A stretch of 64,000 nt of DNA from Thalassospira indica. GTDB taxonomy: Bacteria > Pseudomonadota > Alphaproteobacteria > Rhodospirillales > Thalassospiraceae. Positions 46,866-56,686 of the stretch are shown here, in pieces. Each line of letters opens with the position of its first letter. Position 1 is the first letter of the stretch. The stretch is from assembly GCF_003403095.1 (NCBI RefSeq), contig NZ_CP031555.1:3116501-3180500 (forward strand), read 5' to 3'. The notes under the pieces are model-generated. The model ran no database searches, was not told the DNA's origin, and saw only the letters and a program-made list of their open reading frames with translations. The position numbers and the translations under genes are program-made.

Positions 46866-46885
46866 AAAAATGTGCTGCCATTTTT
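46866..46885. promoter_or_regulatory. Candidate PutR/Lrp operator
   Basis: A perfect 7-base inverted repeat AAAAATG-TGCTGC-CATTTTT, centred in the 204-bp putA/lrp divergent region. The AT-rich symmetric arms fit Lrp-family sites. Confidence 0.5.
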
Positions 46886-46955
46886 GGCTAAAATACGATA
46901 TATCATCCACGATTTTTACATTCGCATAGTCACAAATACTGGCTGGACACTTAAA

Positions 46956-47429
46956 ATGCAGAAGAACCACAAGAGCCTGGACAAGATCGACAAACAGATC
47001 CTCCGCGAACTTCAGAACGATGGCCGCATGTCCAATGTGGAGCTATCACGCCGGGTCAATCTGAGCCCGACACCCTGTCTGGAACGCGTGCGCCGCCTTG
47101 AGCAAAACGGCTTTATCACCGGCTATATGGCGACGTTGGATCCGCGCAAGCTTAACCAGTCACTTGTGGTCTTCGTTGAAATCACTCTTGATCGTACCAC
47201 ACCTGACGTCTTTGACGTATTCGCCGCGGCGATCAAAAAGCTCCCTGAAATCGAAGAATGCCACATGGTTGCGGGTGGTTTTGACTATCTTGCAAAACTG
47301 CGCGTCGAGGACATGTATGCCTATCGCGAGTTCCTTGAACGGCTGTCTTCTGTTCAGGGTGTCGGTCAGACTCATACATATGTCGTGATGGAAGAAGTAA
47401 AAGTCCGTCCCGGCATCGTCATTCCCTGA
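46956..47429 (+). CDS. putR: Lrp/AsnC-family transcriptional regulator, probable PutR
   Basis: 157 residues from ATG 46956. An N-terminal winged helix (LDKIDKQILRELQNDGRMSNVELSRRVNLSPTPCLERVRRLE) and a C-terminal RAM/AsnC ligand-binding domain (VVFVEITLDRTTPDVFDVF, MVAGGFDYLAKLRVEDM) are both present. It is divergent from putA with a symmetric site between them; in other alphaproteobacteria an Lrp-type PutR activates putA in response to proline. The assignment to putA is by neighbourhood. Confidence 0.9.
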   Translation: MQKNHKSLDKIDKQILRELQNDGRMSNVELSRRVNLSPTPCLERVRRLEQNGFITGYMATLDPRKLNQSLVVFVEITLDRTTPDVFDVFAAAIKKLPEIEECHMVAGGFDYLAKLRVEDMYAYREFLERLSSVQGVGQTHTYVVMEEVKVRPGIVIP

Positions 47430-47548
47430 TTTTCTTTTTTTGTTGATTCGCAACAACTTAATAGATCAAAATCGCATCCATAAAAGCAGACATCAGATCT
47501 GCTGGAAAAGTTGTTGGTTAAAACAAAACGGAAAACGGGTGCAGGAAC

Positions 47549-48181
47549 ATGTCTGAAGTCAGCTTCTACTTCGATTTCTCGTCACCTTACGGCTACCTTG
47601 CCGCCGAGCGGATGGAAGACTTCGAAAAACGCCATGGCGTCACGGTCGTCTGGCGCCCGTTCATGATTGGCGCTGCCTTCAAACAGACGGGACAAAGCCC
47701 GCTTCTGGATCAGCCGATCCGCGGTCCGTATTTCCGTCACGACATGGAACGGTGCGCACGCCTGCAAAACATTCCGTTCCAAATCCCCAATAACTTCCCC
47801 TACGCGGCACTGGTTCCGACCCGGGCCTATTACTGGCTGGAATCGCGATCTCCGATGCTGGCGCGCAAGTTCGCCAAGGATATCTATCGCGGCTATTTTG
47901 CCGACGGGCTTGATATGTCCAACCCGGAAAATGTTTTTGCAGCCGCAACCCGCCATTCCATCAATGTGTCCGAAATGCGTGCCGCCGTCGAATCCCAGAA
48001 ATGGAAAGACCATGTCCGCGCCATCACCGAGGACGCGATCAAGATGGGTGCATTTGGATCGCCCTTCTTCTTCTACGAGGACGAACCTTTCTTCGGGAAT
48101 GACCGGATTGATCAACTCGCCCAGTGGATTTCACTGCGCAAGCTTACACTTGGCAGCACAACAGACAACCCCGGTCAGTAG
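47549..48181 (+). CDS. 2-hydroxychromene-2-carboxylate isomerase-like protein
   Basis: 210 residues, cytoplasmic. It opens EVSFYFDFSSPYGYLAAERM, the HCCA isomerase start with Ser in SSPYGYLA as glutathione contact. MGAFGSPFFFYEDEPFFGNDRIDQL holds the cis-Pro loop (Ser-Pro) and C-terminal signature. It is a paralogue of the protein at 35.9 kb but not closely similar. Next to the putA regulator; a separate function is likely. Confidence 0.88.
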   Translation: MSEVSFYFDFSSPYGYLAAERMEDFEKRHGVTVVWRPFMIGAAFKQTGQSPLLDQPIRGPYFRHDMERCARLQNIPFQIPNNFPYAALVPTRAYYWLESRSPMLARKFAKDIYRGYFADGLDMSNPENVFAAATRHSINVSEMRAAVESQKWKDHVRAITEDAIKMGAFGSPFFFYEDEPFFGNDRIDQLAQWISLRKLTLGSTTDNPGQ

Positions 48182-48243
48182 CACCGTCAAACGTCGCCGT
48201 TGAATGCAGAACAAGCTCTTCTGGAAGATGCAGATCAGCCTTT

Positions 48244-49110
48244 CTACTTCACGACTTTTTCTTGCACTTTCGTGGCCGACAACCAGGTTTGCGCATTGCG
48301 TGCAAGAGCTTGGCGGATATCATCGCGTGCAAGCACTTCGTCAATCATGGCAACCGCTTTCTTGCCCCAAGCATTCTTGGTGCAAACCACGTGGTAGTTG
48401 ATTTTTTCTGATGCTTCGCGGAATGGGTGGGTGACGATCATCGGGGCGCTATCACCACCAAGACCGTTCTTCTGATTGACCAGAAACCACGTCAACGCCC
48501 AGGGTGGCGCCAGCGAAAAGTCCACACGTTTCATTTCAATCATCGACAACATCGGCGCCAGGAAATTGGGCGTGGGATGTCGAATGACGCTGTCTGAGTT
48601 TGAATAGCGCTGAATGATCCTGTCTGTTTCTTCGCCATACGAAATGCCTGCCCCGATTCCGACGACAAAGCCCGCGTCAAGCAGCTGGGCCAGCGAGACC
48701 TTGTCATCAATCGCTTCACGGAGCTTTCGGTTATCTGGCGAATACACCAGGTGACTGCTTTCAAGCACCGCACTTGGATGCTTGGAAAAATAGACAAGCT
48801 CTTCGCGCTCAGCGGTCCGGATCAGTCCCGGCACGCAGTAGTTTCCCGTTTTCATCAAGGCAAACAACCGCGCCATATTGGCATGTCCCTTCACCATGTC
48901 GGGATCAAGCGACGCACCGAACAATATGTCAAGGATCCCGCCATGAAGCCCCTTGCCGGCCAACGGCCCACTGCCAATACCAATCGGTGGCACATCGGCC
49001 TTAAGCCAATGAATTTCCTGAAGCGTGTCTTGCGCATGCGCTGGCCTTTGTCCGAAAACCACAGCAGCACATGAACAAAAAACCAAACAGACCAAAGTCC
49101 GGTATGACAT
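48244..49110 (-). CDS. Periplasmic solute-binding-like protein (TIGR02285-like)
   Basis: 288 residues from ATG 49110. The signal peptide ends AHA|QDT. The body resembles bacterial extracellular solute-binding family 3 as found in the TIGR02285 group: IHWLKADVPPIGIGSGPLAGKG, FALMKTGNYCVPGLIRTAEREELVYFSK, LDAGFVVGIGAGISYGEETDRII and RVDFSLAPPWALTWFL. No transporter permease is adjacent, so a stand-alone sensing or binding role is likelier than ABC transport. Confidence 0.82.
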   Translation of the reverse strand: MSYRTLVCLVFCSCAAVVFGQRPAHAQDTLQEIHWLKADVPPIGIGSGPLAGKGLHGGILDILFGASLDPDMVKGHANMARLFALMKTGNYCVPGLIRTAEREELVYFSKHPSAVLESSHLVYSPDNRKLREAIDDKVSLAQLLDAGFVVGIGAGISYGEETDRIIQRYSNSDSVIRHPTPNFLAPMLSMIEMKRVDFSLAPPWALTWFLVNQKNGLGGDSAPMIVTHPFREASEKINYHVVCTKNAWGKKAVAMIDEVLARDDIRQALARNAQTWLSATKVQEKVVK

Positions 49111-49272
49111 TATTTTTTCGCCCGCATTCCCAAGACAAGATCGATCAAAATAAGGATCGGCCAAGATTTTATGGCGACCACTGGTCGTCTGCAAACAACC
49201 CCATATGCGCTAAACGCTATGGGTGATTTGATAGCATATAGTTAATTTCGGTACTGAAATACCGATTTAATA

Positions 49273-49289
49273 TTGACGTTTACGTAAAC
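49273..49289. promoter_or_regulatory. Candidate LiuR-type operator with overlapping -35
   Basis: GTTTACGTAAAC is a perfect 12-base palindrome (49278-49289) joined to a TTGACG -35-like element (49273-49278), with GATAAC 16 bases on. MerR-family LiuR sites of leucine/isovalerate operons are known to have this kind of TTGACGTTnACGTAAA shape; the match is from memory. Confidence 0.5.
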
Positions 49290-49366
49290 TTCACCGATAA
49301 CAACAGCCATAAACACCCTGCACGCGGGCCGATTTGCCCATAACAAAAAAACGGTGAAAACGGACG

Positions 49367-50977
49367 ATGACGGTACTGAAATCTGCGGTGAACGCCCGTT
49401 CCGAAGAATTCCGCAACAATGCCGAACATATGGAAAAGCTGGTTGCGGATTTGCGCGATCAAATCGCTGCGGTCAAACTGGGCGGCGGTGAACGCGCCCG
49501 TGATCGTCATACCGGGCGGGGCAAACTTCTGCCGCGTGAACGTATTCGCCAGCTTCTTGATGTCGGCTCCCCGTTTCTGGAACTCTCGCAGCTTGCCGCA
49601 CATGGCATGTATGGCGATGAAGACGTTCCGGCGGCCGGTATCATTACCGGTATTGGCCGGGTATCAGGTGTGGAATGCGTGATTGTCGCCAATGATGCGA
49701 CGGTCAAGGGTGGTTCTTATTACCCGATGACGGTCAAAAAGCACCTGCGCGCACAGGAAATCGCACTGGAAAACAACCTTCCCTGCATCTATCTGGTCGA
49801 TAGTGGCGGGGCCAACCTGCCCCGGCAGGACGATGTTTTCCCTGACCGCGATCATTTCGGCCGCATCTTCTTTAACCAGGCAACCATGTCATCCAAGGGC
49901 ATCCCGCAGATCGCGGTTGTCATGGGGTCCTGCACGGCGGGTGGCGCCTATGTCCCGGCGATGTCAGATGAAAGCATCATTGTCCGCAAACAGGGCACGA
50001 TCTTCCTCGGTGGTCCGCCGCTGGTGAAGGCCGCAACCGGTGAAGTTGTCTCGGCCGAGGATTTGGGTGGCGCTGATGTTCACTGTAAAACATCAGGTGT
50101 CACCGACCATTACGCACAGGATGACAGCCACGCGCTGTCGATTGCGCGTGATGTGGTCAAAAACCTGAACTGGACGAAAAATCCCGGCCTGACGCTGACC
50201 GAACCGCGCGCCCCGGCCTATGACCCGCGCGAGATTTACGGCGTTGTCCCAACCGACACCAAAAAGCCCTATGACGTGCGTGAAATCATCGCCCGCATCG
50301 TTGATGGCTCCGACTTTGATGAGTTCAAGGCACAGTATGGCACGACCCTTGTCACCGGCTTTGCCCGCATCTTTGGCTATCCGGTCGGCATCATTGCCAA
50401 TAACGGGATCCTGTTTTCCGAAAGCGCGCTTAAGGGCGCGCATTTCATCGAACTGTGTGCACAACGCGGCATTCCGCTGGTGTTCCTGCAAAACATCACC
50501 GGCTTCATGATTGGCCGCAAATATGAAAGCGGCGGCATTGCCAAGGATGGCGCGAAGCTTGTCACCGCAGTTGCCACCGCCAATGTCCCGAAATTCACCG
50601 TTCTGATCGGTGGGTCCTTTGGTGCAGGCAACTATGGCATGTGTGGTCGCGCATACAGCCCGCGCTTCCTGTGGATGTGGCCGAATGCCCGCATTTCTGT
50701 CATGGGCGGCGAACAGGCAGCGAACGTTTTGACGCAAATTCGCGCTGATGCTGCCGAAAAGCGTGGCGAAAACTGGCCGGAAGCCGAGCAGGAGGCATTC
50801 AAGGCCCCGATCCGCGATCAGTACGAGGAACAAGGCCACCCCTACTACGCGTCCGCCCGCCTTTGGGATGATGGCGTGATTGATCCGGCTGATACCCGCA
50901 TGGTGCTTGGCCTTGGCCTGTCTGCCGCACTTAACAAACCGGTCGAAGAAACCCGGTTTGGCGTGTTCAGAATGTGA
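49367..50977 (+). CDS. mccB: Methylcrotonyl-CoA carboxylase beta (carboxyltransferase) subunit
   Basis: Transfers CO2 from biotin to 3-methylcrotonyl-CoA in leucine catabolism. 536 residues. Crotonase-fold carboxyltransferase halves: [22 protein letters not shown] and [20 protein letters not shown], then oxyanion-type glycines in [20 protein letters not shown] and [20 protein letters not shown]. First gene of a tight liu operon (next start 7 bases after). Its partner is the biotin-containing mccA downstream. Confidence 0.95.
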   Translation: MTVLKSAVNARSEEFRNNAEHMEKLVADLRDQIAAVKLGGGERARDRHTGRGKLLPRERIRQLLDVGSPFLELSQLAAHGMYGDEDVPAAGIITGIGRVSGVECVIVANDATVKGGSYYPMTVKKHLRAQEIALENNLPCIYLVDSGGANLPRQDDVFPDRDHFGRIFFNQATMSSKGIPQIAVVMGSCTAGGAYVPAMSDESIIVRKQGTIFLGGPPLVKAATGEVVSAEDLGGADVHCKTSGVTDHYAQDDSHALSIARDVVKNLNWTKNPGLTLTEPRAPAYDPREIYGVVPTDTKKPYDVREIIARIVDGSDFDEFKAQYGTTLVTGFARIFGYPVGIIANNGILFSESALKGAHFIELCAQRGIPLVFLQNITGFMIGRKYESGGIAKDGAKLVTAVATANVPKFTVLIGGSFGAGNYGMCGRAYSPRFLWMWPNARISVMGGEQAANVLTQIRADAAEKRGENWPEAEQEAFKAPIRDQYEEQGHPYYASARLWDDGVIDPADTRMVLGLGLSAALNKPVEETRFGVFRM

Positions 50978-50984
50978 GGCCGTC

Positions 50985-51797
50985 ATGAGCAATGTAAACA
51001 CCGATAACATTTCTGATGCCGCCCTGTGTGAAATCGCCGCCAATGGTGTTGCGACCATCACCTTGAACCGGCCCGAAATTCACAATGCCTTTGATGATGC
51101 CCTGATCAACGATCTGACCGCAAAGATCGAATCCATAGATTCCGATCCGGCGGTCCGGGTGATCATCCTGACCGGGGCTGGCAAAAGCTTCTCGGCAGGT
51201 GCGGATCTTAACTGGATGAAGCGCATGGCGGGCTATAGCCATGCGGAAAACCTTGCTGATTCCCGTGCACTCGCCAAACTGATGAAGGTTTTGAATTTTG
51301 CATCAAAACCGACCATTGCACTGGTCAACGGGGCTGCCTTTGGCGGCGGGGTTGGTCTGGCTGCGTGTTGTGACATCGTGATCGCGTCTGATCGTGCCAG
51401 TTTCTGCCTGTCGGAAGTCAAGCTCGGCCTGATCCCGGCGGTGATTTCACCCTATGTGGTGGAGGCCATCGGGGTCAATCAGGCGCGGCGTTATTTCCTG
51501 ACCGCCGAGCGATTTGACGCCCAAACCGCCCAGCAGATCGGGCTGGTGCATGAAATCACCTCAACAGATGAACTGGCTGCCCGTGGACAGGAAATGGCGA
51601 AGCTTCTGCTGGCCAACGGTCCGGATGCAATGCATGCGGCCAAGAACCTGATTTACGCGGTCGCCAACAAGCCGATTTCAGATGCCGTGATTGATGACAC
51701 CGCCCAACGCATTGCCGATCAACGCTCAAGTGCTGAGGGCCGCGAAGGTGTCGGTGCCTTTCTGGAAAAACGTCCCGCGAACTGGAGCAAGAAATAA
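50985..51797 (+). CDS. liuC: Methylglutaconyl-CoA hydratase-type enoyl-CoA hydratase
   Basis: Crotonase family, 270 residues from ATG 50985; the frame opens earlier, inside mccB. The CoA-binding/oxyanion segment is LTGAGKSFSAGADLNWMKRM, and NGAAFGGGVGLAACCDIVIASDRASFCLSEVKLGLIPAVISPYV includes the usual second oxyanion Gly and catalytic Glu. Between mccB and mccA it most likely hydrates 3-methylglutaconyl-CoA to HMG-CoA. The assignment rests mainly on context. Confidence 0.9.
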   Translation: MSNVNTDNISDAALCEIAANGVATITLNRPEIHNAFDDALINDLTAKIESIDSDPAVRVIILTGAGKSFSAGADLNWMKRMAGYSHAENLADSRALAKLMKVLNFASKPTIALVNGAAFGGGVGLAACCDIVIASDRASFCLSEVKLGLIPAVISPYVVEAIGVNQARRYFLTAERFDAQTAQQIGLVHEITSTDELAARGQEMAKLLLANGPDAMHAAKNLIYAVANKPISDAVIDDTAQRIADQRSSAEGREGVGAFLEKRPANWSKK

Positions 51798-51798
51798 C

Positions 51799-53802
51799 AT
51801 GCCGCGCAAACTTCTGATCGCCAACCGCGGTGAGATCGCCTGCCGCGTGATCAAGACCGCCCGTCGCATGGGAATTGCCACGGTCGCCGTTTATTCCGAT
51901 GCCGACGCCAATGCCCTGCATGTCAAACACGCCGACGAGGCCTATCACATTGGCGCGCCCGCCCCCAAGGACAGCTATCTGCGCACCGACCGCCTGCTTG
52001 AAGTCATCGCGCAATCGTGTGCAGATGCGGTTCATCCGGGCTATGGATTCCTTTCGGAAAACGCCGGGTTTGCCGATGCGCTGGAAAAGGCTGGCTGTGT
52101 CTTTGTCGGACCACCGGCAAGTGCCATCCGTGCCATGGGATCGAAATCCGAAGCCAAGAAAATCATGGGCAAGGCCGGTGTGCCGCTGGTGCCGGGTTAT
52201 CACGGCGAGGATCAGGACCCTGCCCTTCTGGCGGCTGAGGCCGACAAGATCGGCTATCCGGTATTGATCAAGGCATCCGCCGGAGGCGGTGGCAAAGGCA
52301 TGCGTGCGGTTGAAAAGGCATCCGACTTCAAGGACGCCCTGATCAGCTGCAAACGCGAAGCCGCCAGCAGCTTTGGCGATGATCATTGCCTGATTGAAAA
52401 ACTGATCGTCAAACCGCGCCACGTTGAAATTCAGGTATTTGCCGACAGCCACGGCAACGCGGTTTACCTGTTTGAACGCGATTGCTCCTTGCAGCGCCGC
52501 CACCAGAAGGTGATTGAAGAGGCCCCGGCACCAGGCATGACCGAGGACCTCCGTGCTCAGATGGGCAAGGCCGCCGTCGATGCCGCCAAGGCGATTGGCT
52601 ATCAGGGGGCAGGCACGGTTGAATTCCTTCTGGATGCGTCGGGTGCGTTCTATTTCATGGAAATGAATACTCGCCTTCAGGTCGAACATCCGGTGACCGA
52701 AAAAATCACCGGCGAAGACCTTGTGGAATGGCAATTGCGGGTGGCAGATGGCGAGAAACTGCCAAAGGCGCAGGAAGACCTTTCGATCAACGGTCATGCC
52801 TTTGAAGTCCGCATCTATGCCGAAGACCCGCAGAATGACTTCCTGCCCGCAACCGGCAAGCTTGTGCATATGCGCATGCCGCGCGAAACCGATCATGTGC
52901 GGGTTGATACCGGCGTTTATGAGGGCGGCGAAGTTTCCATCCATTATGACCCGATGATCGCCAAACTGATCACCTGGGATGTGGACCGCACATCGGCCCT
53001 GCGTCGCATGGCGACCGCATTAAATGATGTGCAGATTGTTGGGGTGACCACCAATACCGGCTTCCTTGGCAATATCGCCCGCCATCCGGCCTTTGAGCGG
53101 GGCGAAGTCGAAACCGGCTTCATCCCGAACTATCAGGATGATCTGATCCCCGCCCCTACCACGCCCGATAACGAGGCATTGGCATTCGCCGCCCTTGATA
53201 TCCTGCTGACCCGCGATGCCGAGGCCGCCCGTTATGCAGCGCAAAGCAACGATCCCTATTCGCCCTGGCACAGCACCGCTGGTTTCCGGCTGAATGACGA
53301 TAACCACCATGACCTGATCCTGCGTCATGACGGATCGGATTTGCTGGTCAAGGTGCATTACCGTGATCAGGGATATGTCATCGATATGCCTGATGGTAGC
53401 GCTATCATCGCCGGTGCCGAGCATGATGAAAATGGTGCCATCGTTGCGCGCCTGAATAACGTCCGCAAACGCGCGTCGGTGCTTCGTGACGGCAATCGTC
53501 TGATGATTTTCCGTGATGGGCGTTCGGACCGTCTGGACATCTTTGATCCGCTGGCCGCAGCCGGTGGCAGCGAGGGCACGGGTGGTGGCCTGACCGCGCC
53601 GATGCCGGGCAAGATCATCGCCGTCATGGCAGAGGCCGGTCAATCGGTCACGGCGGGTGACAAGCTTGTCGTGATGGAAGCCATGAAAATGGAACACACC
53701 ATTTCCGCCCCCGTCACCGGCACGATCAAGGAAGTGTTCTTTGACGTGGGGGATCAGGTCGATGATGGCGCAGAACTGATCGCGATCGAGGAGGCCGAAT
53801 AA
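51799..53802 (+). CDS. mccA: Methylcrotonyl-CoA carboxylase alpha (biotin carboxylase + carrier)
   Basis: 667 residues from ATG 51799, one base after liuC. Biotin carboxylase domain (about 1-445: [47 protein letters not shown]), a middle BT-type domain (about 460-585), and the C-terminal biotinyl domain with [12 protein letters not shown] (biotin Lys). Carboxylates biotin for MccB. Its stop shares an A with the hmgL start (TAATG). Confidence 0.95.
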   Translation: MPRKLLIANRGEIACRVIKTARRMGIATVAVYSDADANALHVKHADEAYHIGAPAPKDSYLRTDRLLEVIAQSCADAVHPGYGFLSENAGFADALEKAGCVFVGPPASAIRAMGSKSEAKKIMGKAGVPLVPGYHGEDQDPALLAAEADKIGYPVLIKASAGGGGKGMRAVEKASDFKDALISCKREAASSFGDDHCLIEKLIVKPRHVEIQVFADSHGNAVYLFERDCSLQRRHQKVIEEAPAPGMTEDLRAQMGKAAVDAAKAIGYQGAGTVEFLLDASGAFYFMEMNTRLQVEHPVTEKITGEDLVEWQLRVADGEKLPKAQEDLSINGHAFEVRIYAEDPQNDFLPATGKLVHMRMPRETDHVRVDTGVYEGGEVSIHYDPMIAKLITWDVDRTSALRRMATALNDVQIVGVTTNTGFLGNIARHPAFERGEVETGFIPNYQDDLIPAPTTPDNEALAFAALDILLTRDAEAARYAAQSNDPYSPWHSTAGFRLNDDNHHDLILRHDGSDLLVKVHYRDQGYVIDMPDGSAIIAGAEHDENGAIVARLNNVRKRASVLRDGNRLMIFRDGRSDRLDIFDPLAAAGGSEGTGGGLTAPMPGKIIAVMAEAGQSVTAGDKLVVMEAMKMEHTISAPVTGTIKEVFFDVGDQVDDGAELIAIEEAE

Positions 53803-54731
53803 TGGCCCTGATTTCCGATCTGCCAAGCCGCGTCAAAATCGTTGAAGTCGGTCCGCGTGACGGGCTTCAGAACGAAAAGGCAATGGTCCCGACCGCAACC
53901 AAGGTCGAGCTGATCCATCGCCTGAATGATGCCGGATTATCGGTGATTGAGGCCACCGCCTTTGTCAGCCCGAAATGGGTGCCACAAATGGCCGATGCGC
54001 CCGATGTCATGGCCCAGATAACCCGTAAGCCCGGTGTGACATACCCGGTGCTGGCCCCGAACATGAAGGGCCTTGAGGCCGCGATTGCGGCGGGTGCGAC
54101 CGAGGTTGCGGTATTTGGCGCGGCATCGGAAAGCTTCTCGCAAAAGAACATCAATTGCTCGATTGCTGAAAGCCTTGATCGATTTCGCCCGGTGGCCGAC
54201 GCGGCGCGTAACTCGGGCCTTGCAGTGCGCGGATATGTTTCCTGCGTTCTGGGATGCCCGTATGAAGGCGACATTGCGCCTGAAAAGGTGGCCGAGGTCA
54301 CAAAGGCGCTTTATGACATGGGCTGTTACGAAATCAGTCTGGGTGACACCATCGGCACAGGAACACCGACCAAGGCACAGGCGATGATCACCGCTGTTAC
54401 CAGGCATGTGCCGACCGAAAAACTCGCCGCACACTTCCATGACACTTATGGTCAGGCACTGGCGAATTTGCTTGCCGTGCTGCAAATGGGTGTAGCCGTA
54501 ATTGACAGTTCCGTCGCCGGTCTTGGCGGCTGCCCCTATGCCAAGGGGGCCAGTGGCAATGTCGCGACCGAGGATGTTGTCTATATGCTGAACGGGCTTG
54601 GCATCAAAACCGGTATCGATCTTGAAAAGCTTGCCGAGACAGGAAGCTGGATTTGTGATCAGATAGCAAAATCAAGTGCATCGAAGGTCAATCTGGCCTT
54701 GGCAGCAAAAAGATCAACGACCGGGGACTAA
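53802..54731 (+). CDS. hmgL: Hydroxymethylglutaryl-CoA lyase
   Basis: Splits HMG-CoA into acetoacetate and acetyl-CoA, the last step of leucine degradation. 309 residues, TIM barrel. Active-site segments are [13 protein letters not shown] (catalytic Asp/Arg), [28 protein letters not shown] (metal-binding His) and the flexible Cys loop [20 protein letters not shown]. It overlaps the mccA stop by one base. Last metabolic gene of the operon, followed by a GNAT gene 3 bases on. Confidence 0.96.
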   Translation: MALISDLPSRVKIVEVGPRDGLQNEKAMVPTATKVELIHRLNDAGLSVIEATAFVSPKWVPQMADAPDVMAQITRKPGVTYPVLAPNMKGLEAAIAAGATEVAVFGAASESFSQKNINCSIAESLDRFRPVADAARNSGLAVRGYVSCVLGCPYEGDIAPEKVAEVTKALYDMGCYEISLGDTIGTGTPTKAQAMITAVTRHVPTEKLAAHFHDTYGQALANLLAVLQMGVAVIDSSVAGLGGCPYAKGASGNVATEDVVYMLNGLGIKTGIDLEKLAETGSWICDQIAKSSASKVNLALAAKRSTTGD

Positions 54732-54734
54732 TGG

Positions 54735-55244
54735 ATGGGCCCGTCAAAATACAGCTTCAGACGGGCCACCCCAAATGATCTGCCGATGATTGGCCGCTGG
54801 CTGCATGTGCCCGAAGTCATCCGCTGGTGGGGCGATCCGGCCGAACAGCTGGAACTGATTTCCGAAGATGTCGAACTGGCCGAAATGGCGACCCTGATTG
54901 TGTCGTACCGCAATCGGCCCTTTGCCTTTGTCCAGCATTACGACGCCCATCAATGGCCACAGGCGCATTTTGATCCCCTGCCCGAACATACCCGCTGTCT
55001 GGACGCCTTTATTGGCGTGCCCGACATGATGGGCTGCGGACATGGCCAGATGTTCTTAAAGATGCTGACACGCCAGCTGTTTGAACGTGGCGCGCCCATG
55101 ATCGGGATCGACCCCGATCCGGAAAACGAACGTGCGATCCGGTGCTATGAGGCCATCGGGTTTGTTGCCGGGCGGGAATATGAAACCGCCAAGGGCCCGT
55201 GCCTTTTGATGACGCTTGATGCCCGCAATCAGAAACAAAGCTGA
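54735..55244 (+). CDS. GNAT acetyltransferase, AAC(6')-like
   Basis: 169 residues. Motifs shared with AAC(6')-type aminoglycoside acetyltransferases are visible: RWLHVPEVIRWWGDPAEQ, and IGIDPDPENERAIRCYEAIGF. Such proteins also include siderophore and general amine acetyltransferases; resistance is not shown. It starts 3 bases after hmgL, so is presumably the tail of that transcript, and ends 16 bases from the convergent MATE gene. Confidence 0.87.
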   Translation: MGPSKYSFRRATPNDLPMIGRWLHVPEVIRWWGDPAEQLELISEDVELAEMATLIVSYRNRPFAFVQHYDAHQWPQAHFDPLPEHTRCLDAFIGVPDMMGCGHGQMFLKMLTRQLFERGAPMIGIDPDPENERAIRCYEAIGFVAGREYETAKGPCLLMTLDARNQKQS

Positions 55245-55260
55245 TCTTTCTGATCGCAAA

Positions 55261-56649
55261 TCACCCTGCGTTCCCGCCGCCAACCACGGGCTTATGTGGA
55301 CCCGATTGCAACAATTGGTCGAACCGAGGTTTTTGGCACGCCAGCCTGTAGCTGACGATGCCGGTCAAGGCACCGAACAATACAATGCCTGCGACCTGCC
55401 CCCACAAAACCCCGACGGCCCCGAAATAGATGCTGCCCAACCAGACGAGCGGGATCACGCCAAGAAACTCCTTGGCAAGATCGGCAAACATCGCAAGATT
55501 AGGCCGCCCGGTGACGTTAAAGAAGGTATGGGACGAAAACTGCAGGCCCAGGAACATATAAAGCGGCGCAATCGCCGTACAAAACAGGCCAAGAAGGTTT
55601 GCCGTTTCCGGTGTGGTGCGAAACAGTTCAGCCAATTGATCAGACAAAACAAACAACAGTGCTGACACCACCAGACCATAGACAACAATCAGCCCCCAGA
55701 CCGAATGCCAGATGGCGCGCACCCGATCCGTGCGTTTGGCGGAAAAATTCTGTCCAAAAATCGGCCCGATAGCCTGCGGCAATGCCATGTAACCGACAAA
55801 GGCAAATGGCGCGATGCGTTCGATGATCGCCATCGCCGCGACGGCGTCTGCCCCAAACTTTGCCATTGATGCCATGATAAAACCGCTGGCAATTGGCGGG
55901 CCGCTTTTGGCCAAACCGACCGGCACGGTGACCCTGGCAATTTCGCGAACATCTTGCGCGAATATAGCACGATCAAAACGGCCAAGCATGTTATGCACAT
56001 TGCGCACGCCATAAAACGCAATCACCATGATCACGACGCGTGATATCACGGTGGCCCAGGCGGCGCCTTCCACACCCCAGCCAAAACCAAAGATAAATAT
56101 CGGATCAAGCACGCCATTGGTAACCGCCCCTGCGATCTTGGCCCACATCGACCGATGTTTGGCCCCGATCACCCTTAAAAGCGCCCCGGATGCCATGCTC
56201 AGCACCAGAATGGGCAGGCACAGCATGACGATCTGCAGATAACTTGTACCAAGCGCATGAACGCGGCCTGATGCGCCGAGCCAGCCAAGCATACCTGGCG
56301 CGCCCCACCAAATCACCGCCGTCATCAGAACCGAAAGACCGACACCGAAAAGCAGAATATGCGTTGCCATCACACGCGCGCGGTCACGATCGCCTAGACC
56401 TTCGGCCCGTGCTACCAATGCCGTCATTGATGTCGATACCCCAAGCGATATCGCCAGCGTGAAAAATATCAGGGGCCAGGCAAAGCCAAGTGCGGCAACA
56501 ATATCGACATCGCCCAGAAGGCTCAGGAAGAACAGATCAAGCGCATCGACAGCCACCATCGCAACAAGTGCAAGCATGCTTGTCGAAGCCATGCCGAGGA
56601 TATGGCGCAGAACCGACCCACCGATAAAATACTGCTGCTGCAACGCCAT
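55261..56649 (-). CDS. MATE-family multidrug efflux transporter
   Basis: 462 residues, twelve predicted membrane helices. It begins with a cytoplasmic start and VLRHILGMASTSMLALVAMVAVDALDLFFLSLLGDVDIVAALG, a typical MATE helix-1/2 pattern, with repeat-like second half (IVRRVIMV..GVRNVHNMLG, GIVSYRLACQKPRFDQLL). An inner-membrane cation-coupled exporter. No regulator is adjacent. The convergent GNAT gene ends 16 bases downstream. Confidence 0.93.
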   Translation of the reverse strand: MALQQQYFIGGSVLRHILGMASTSMLALVAMVAVDALDLFFLSLLGDVDIVAALGFAWPLIFFTLAISLGVSTSMTALVARAEGLGDRDRARVMATHILLFGVGLSVLMTAVIWWGAPGMLGWLGASGRVHALGTSYLQIVMLCLPILVLSMASGALLRVIGAKHRSMWAKIAGAVTNGVLDPIFIFGFGWGVEGAAWATVISRVVIMVIAFYGVRNVHNMLGRFDRAIFAQDVREIARVTVPVGLAKSGPPIASGFIMASMAKFGADAVAAMAIIERIAPFAFVGYMALPQAIGPIFGQNFSAKRTDRVRAIWHSVWGLIVVYGLVVSALLFVLSDQLAELFRTTPETANLLGLFCTAIAPLYMFLGLQFSSHTFFNVTGRPNLAMFADLAKEFLGVIPLVWLGSIYFGAVGVLWGQVAGIVLFGALTGIVSYRLACQKPRFDQLLQSGPHKPVVGGGNAG

Positions 56650-56686
56650 TTTCTGTTTGATCCGTCACGGTTGGAAAAGCGAGGCA

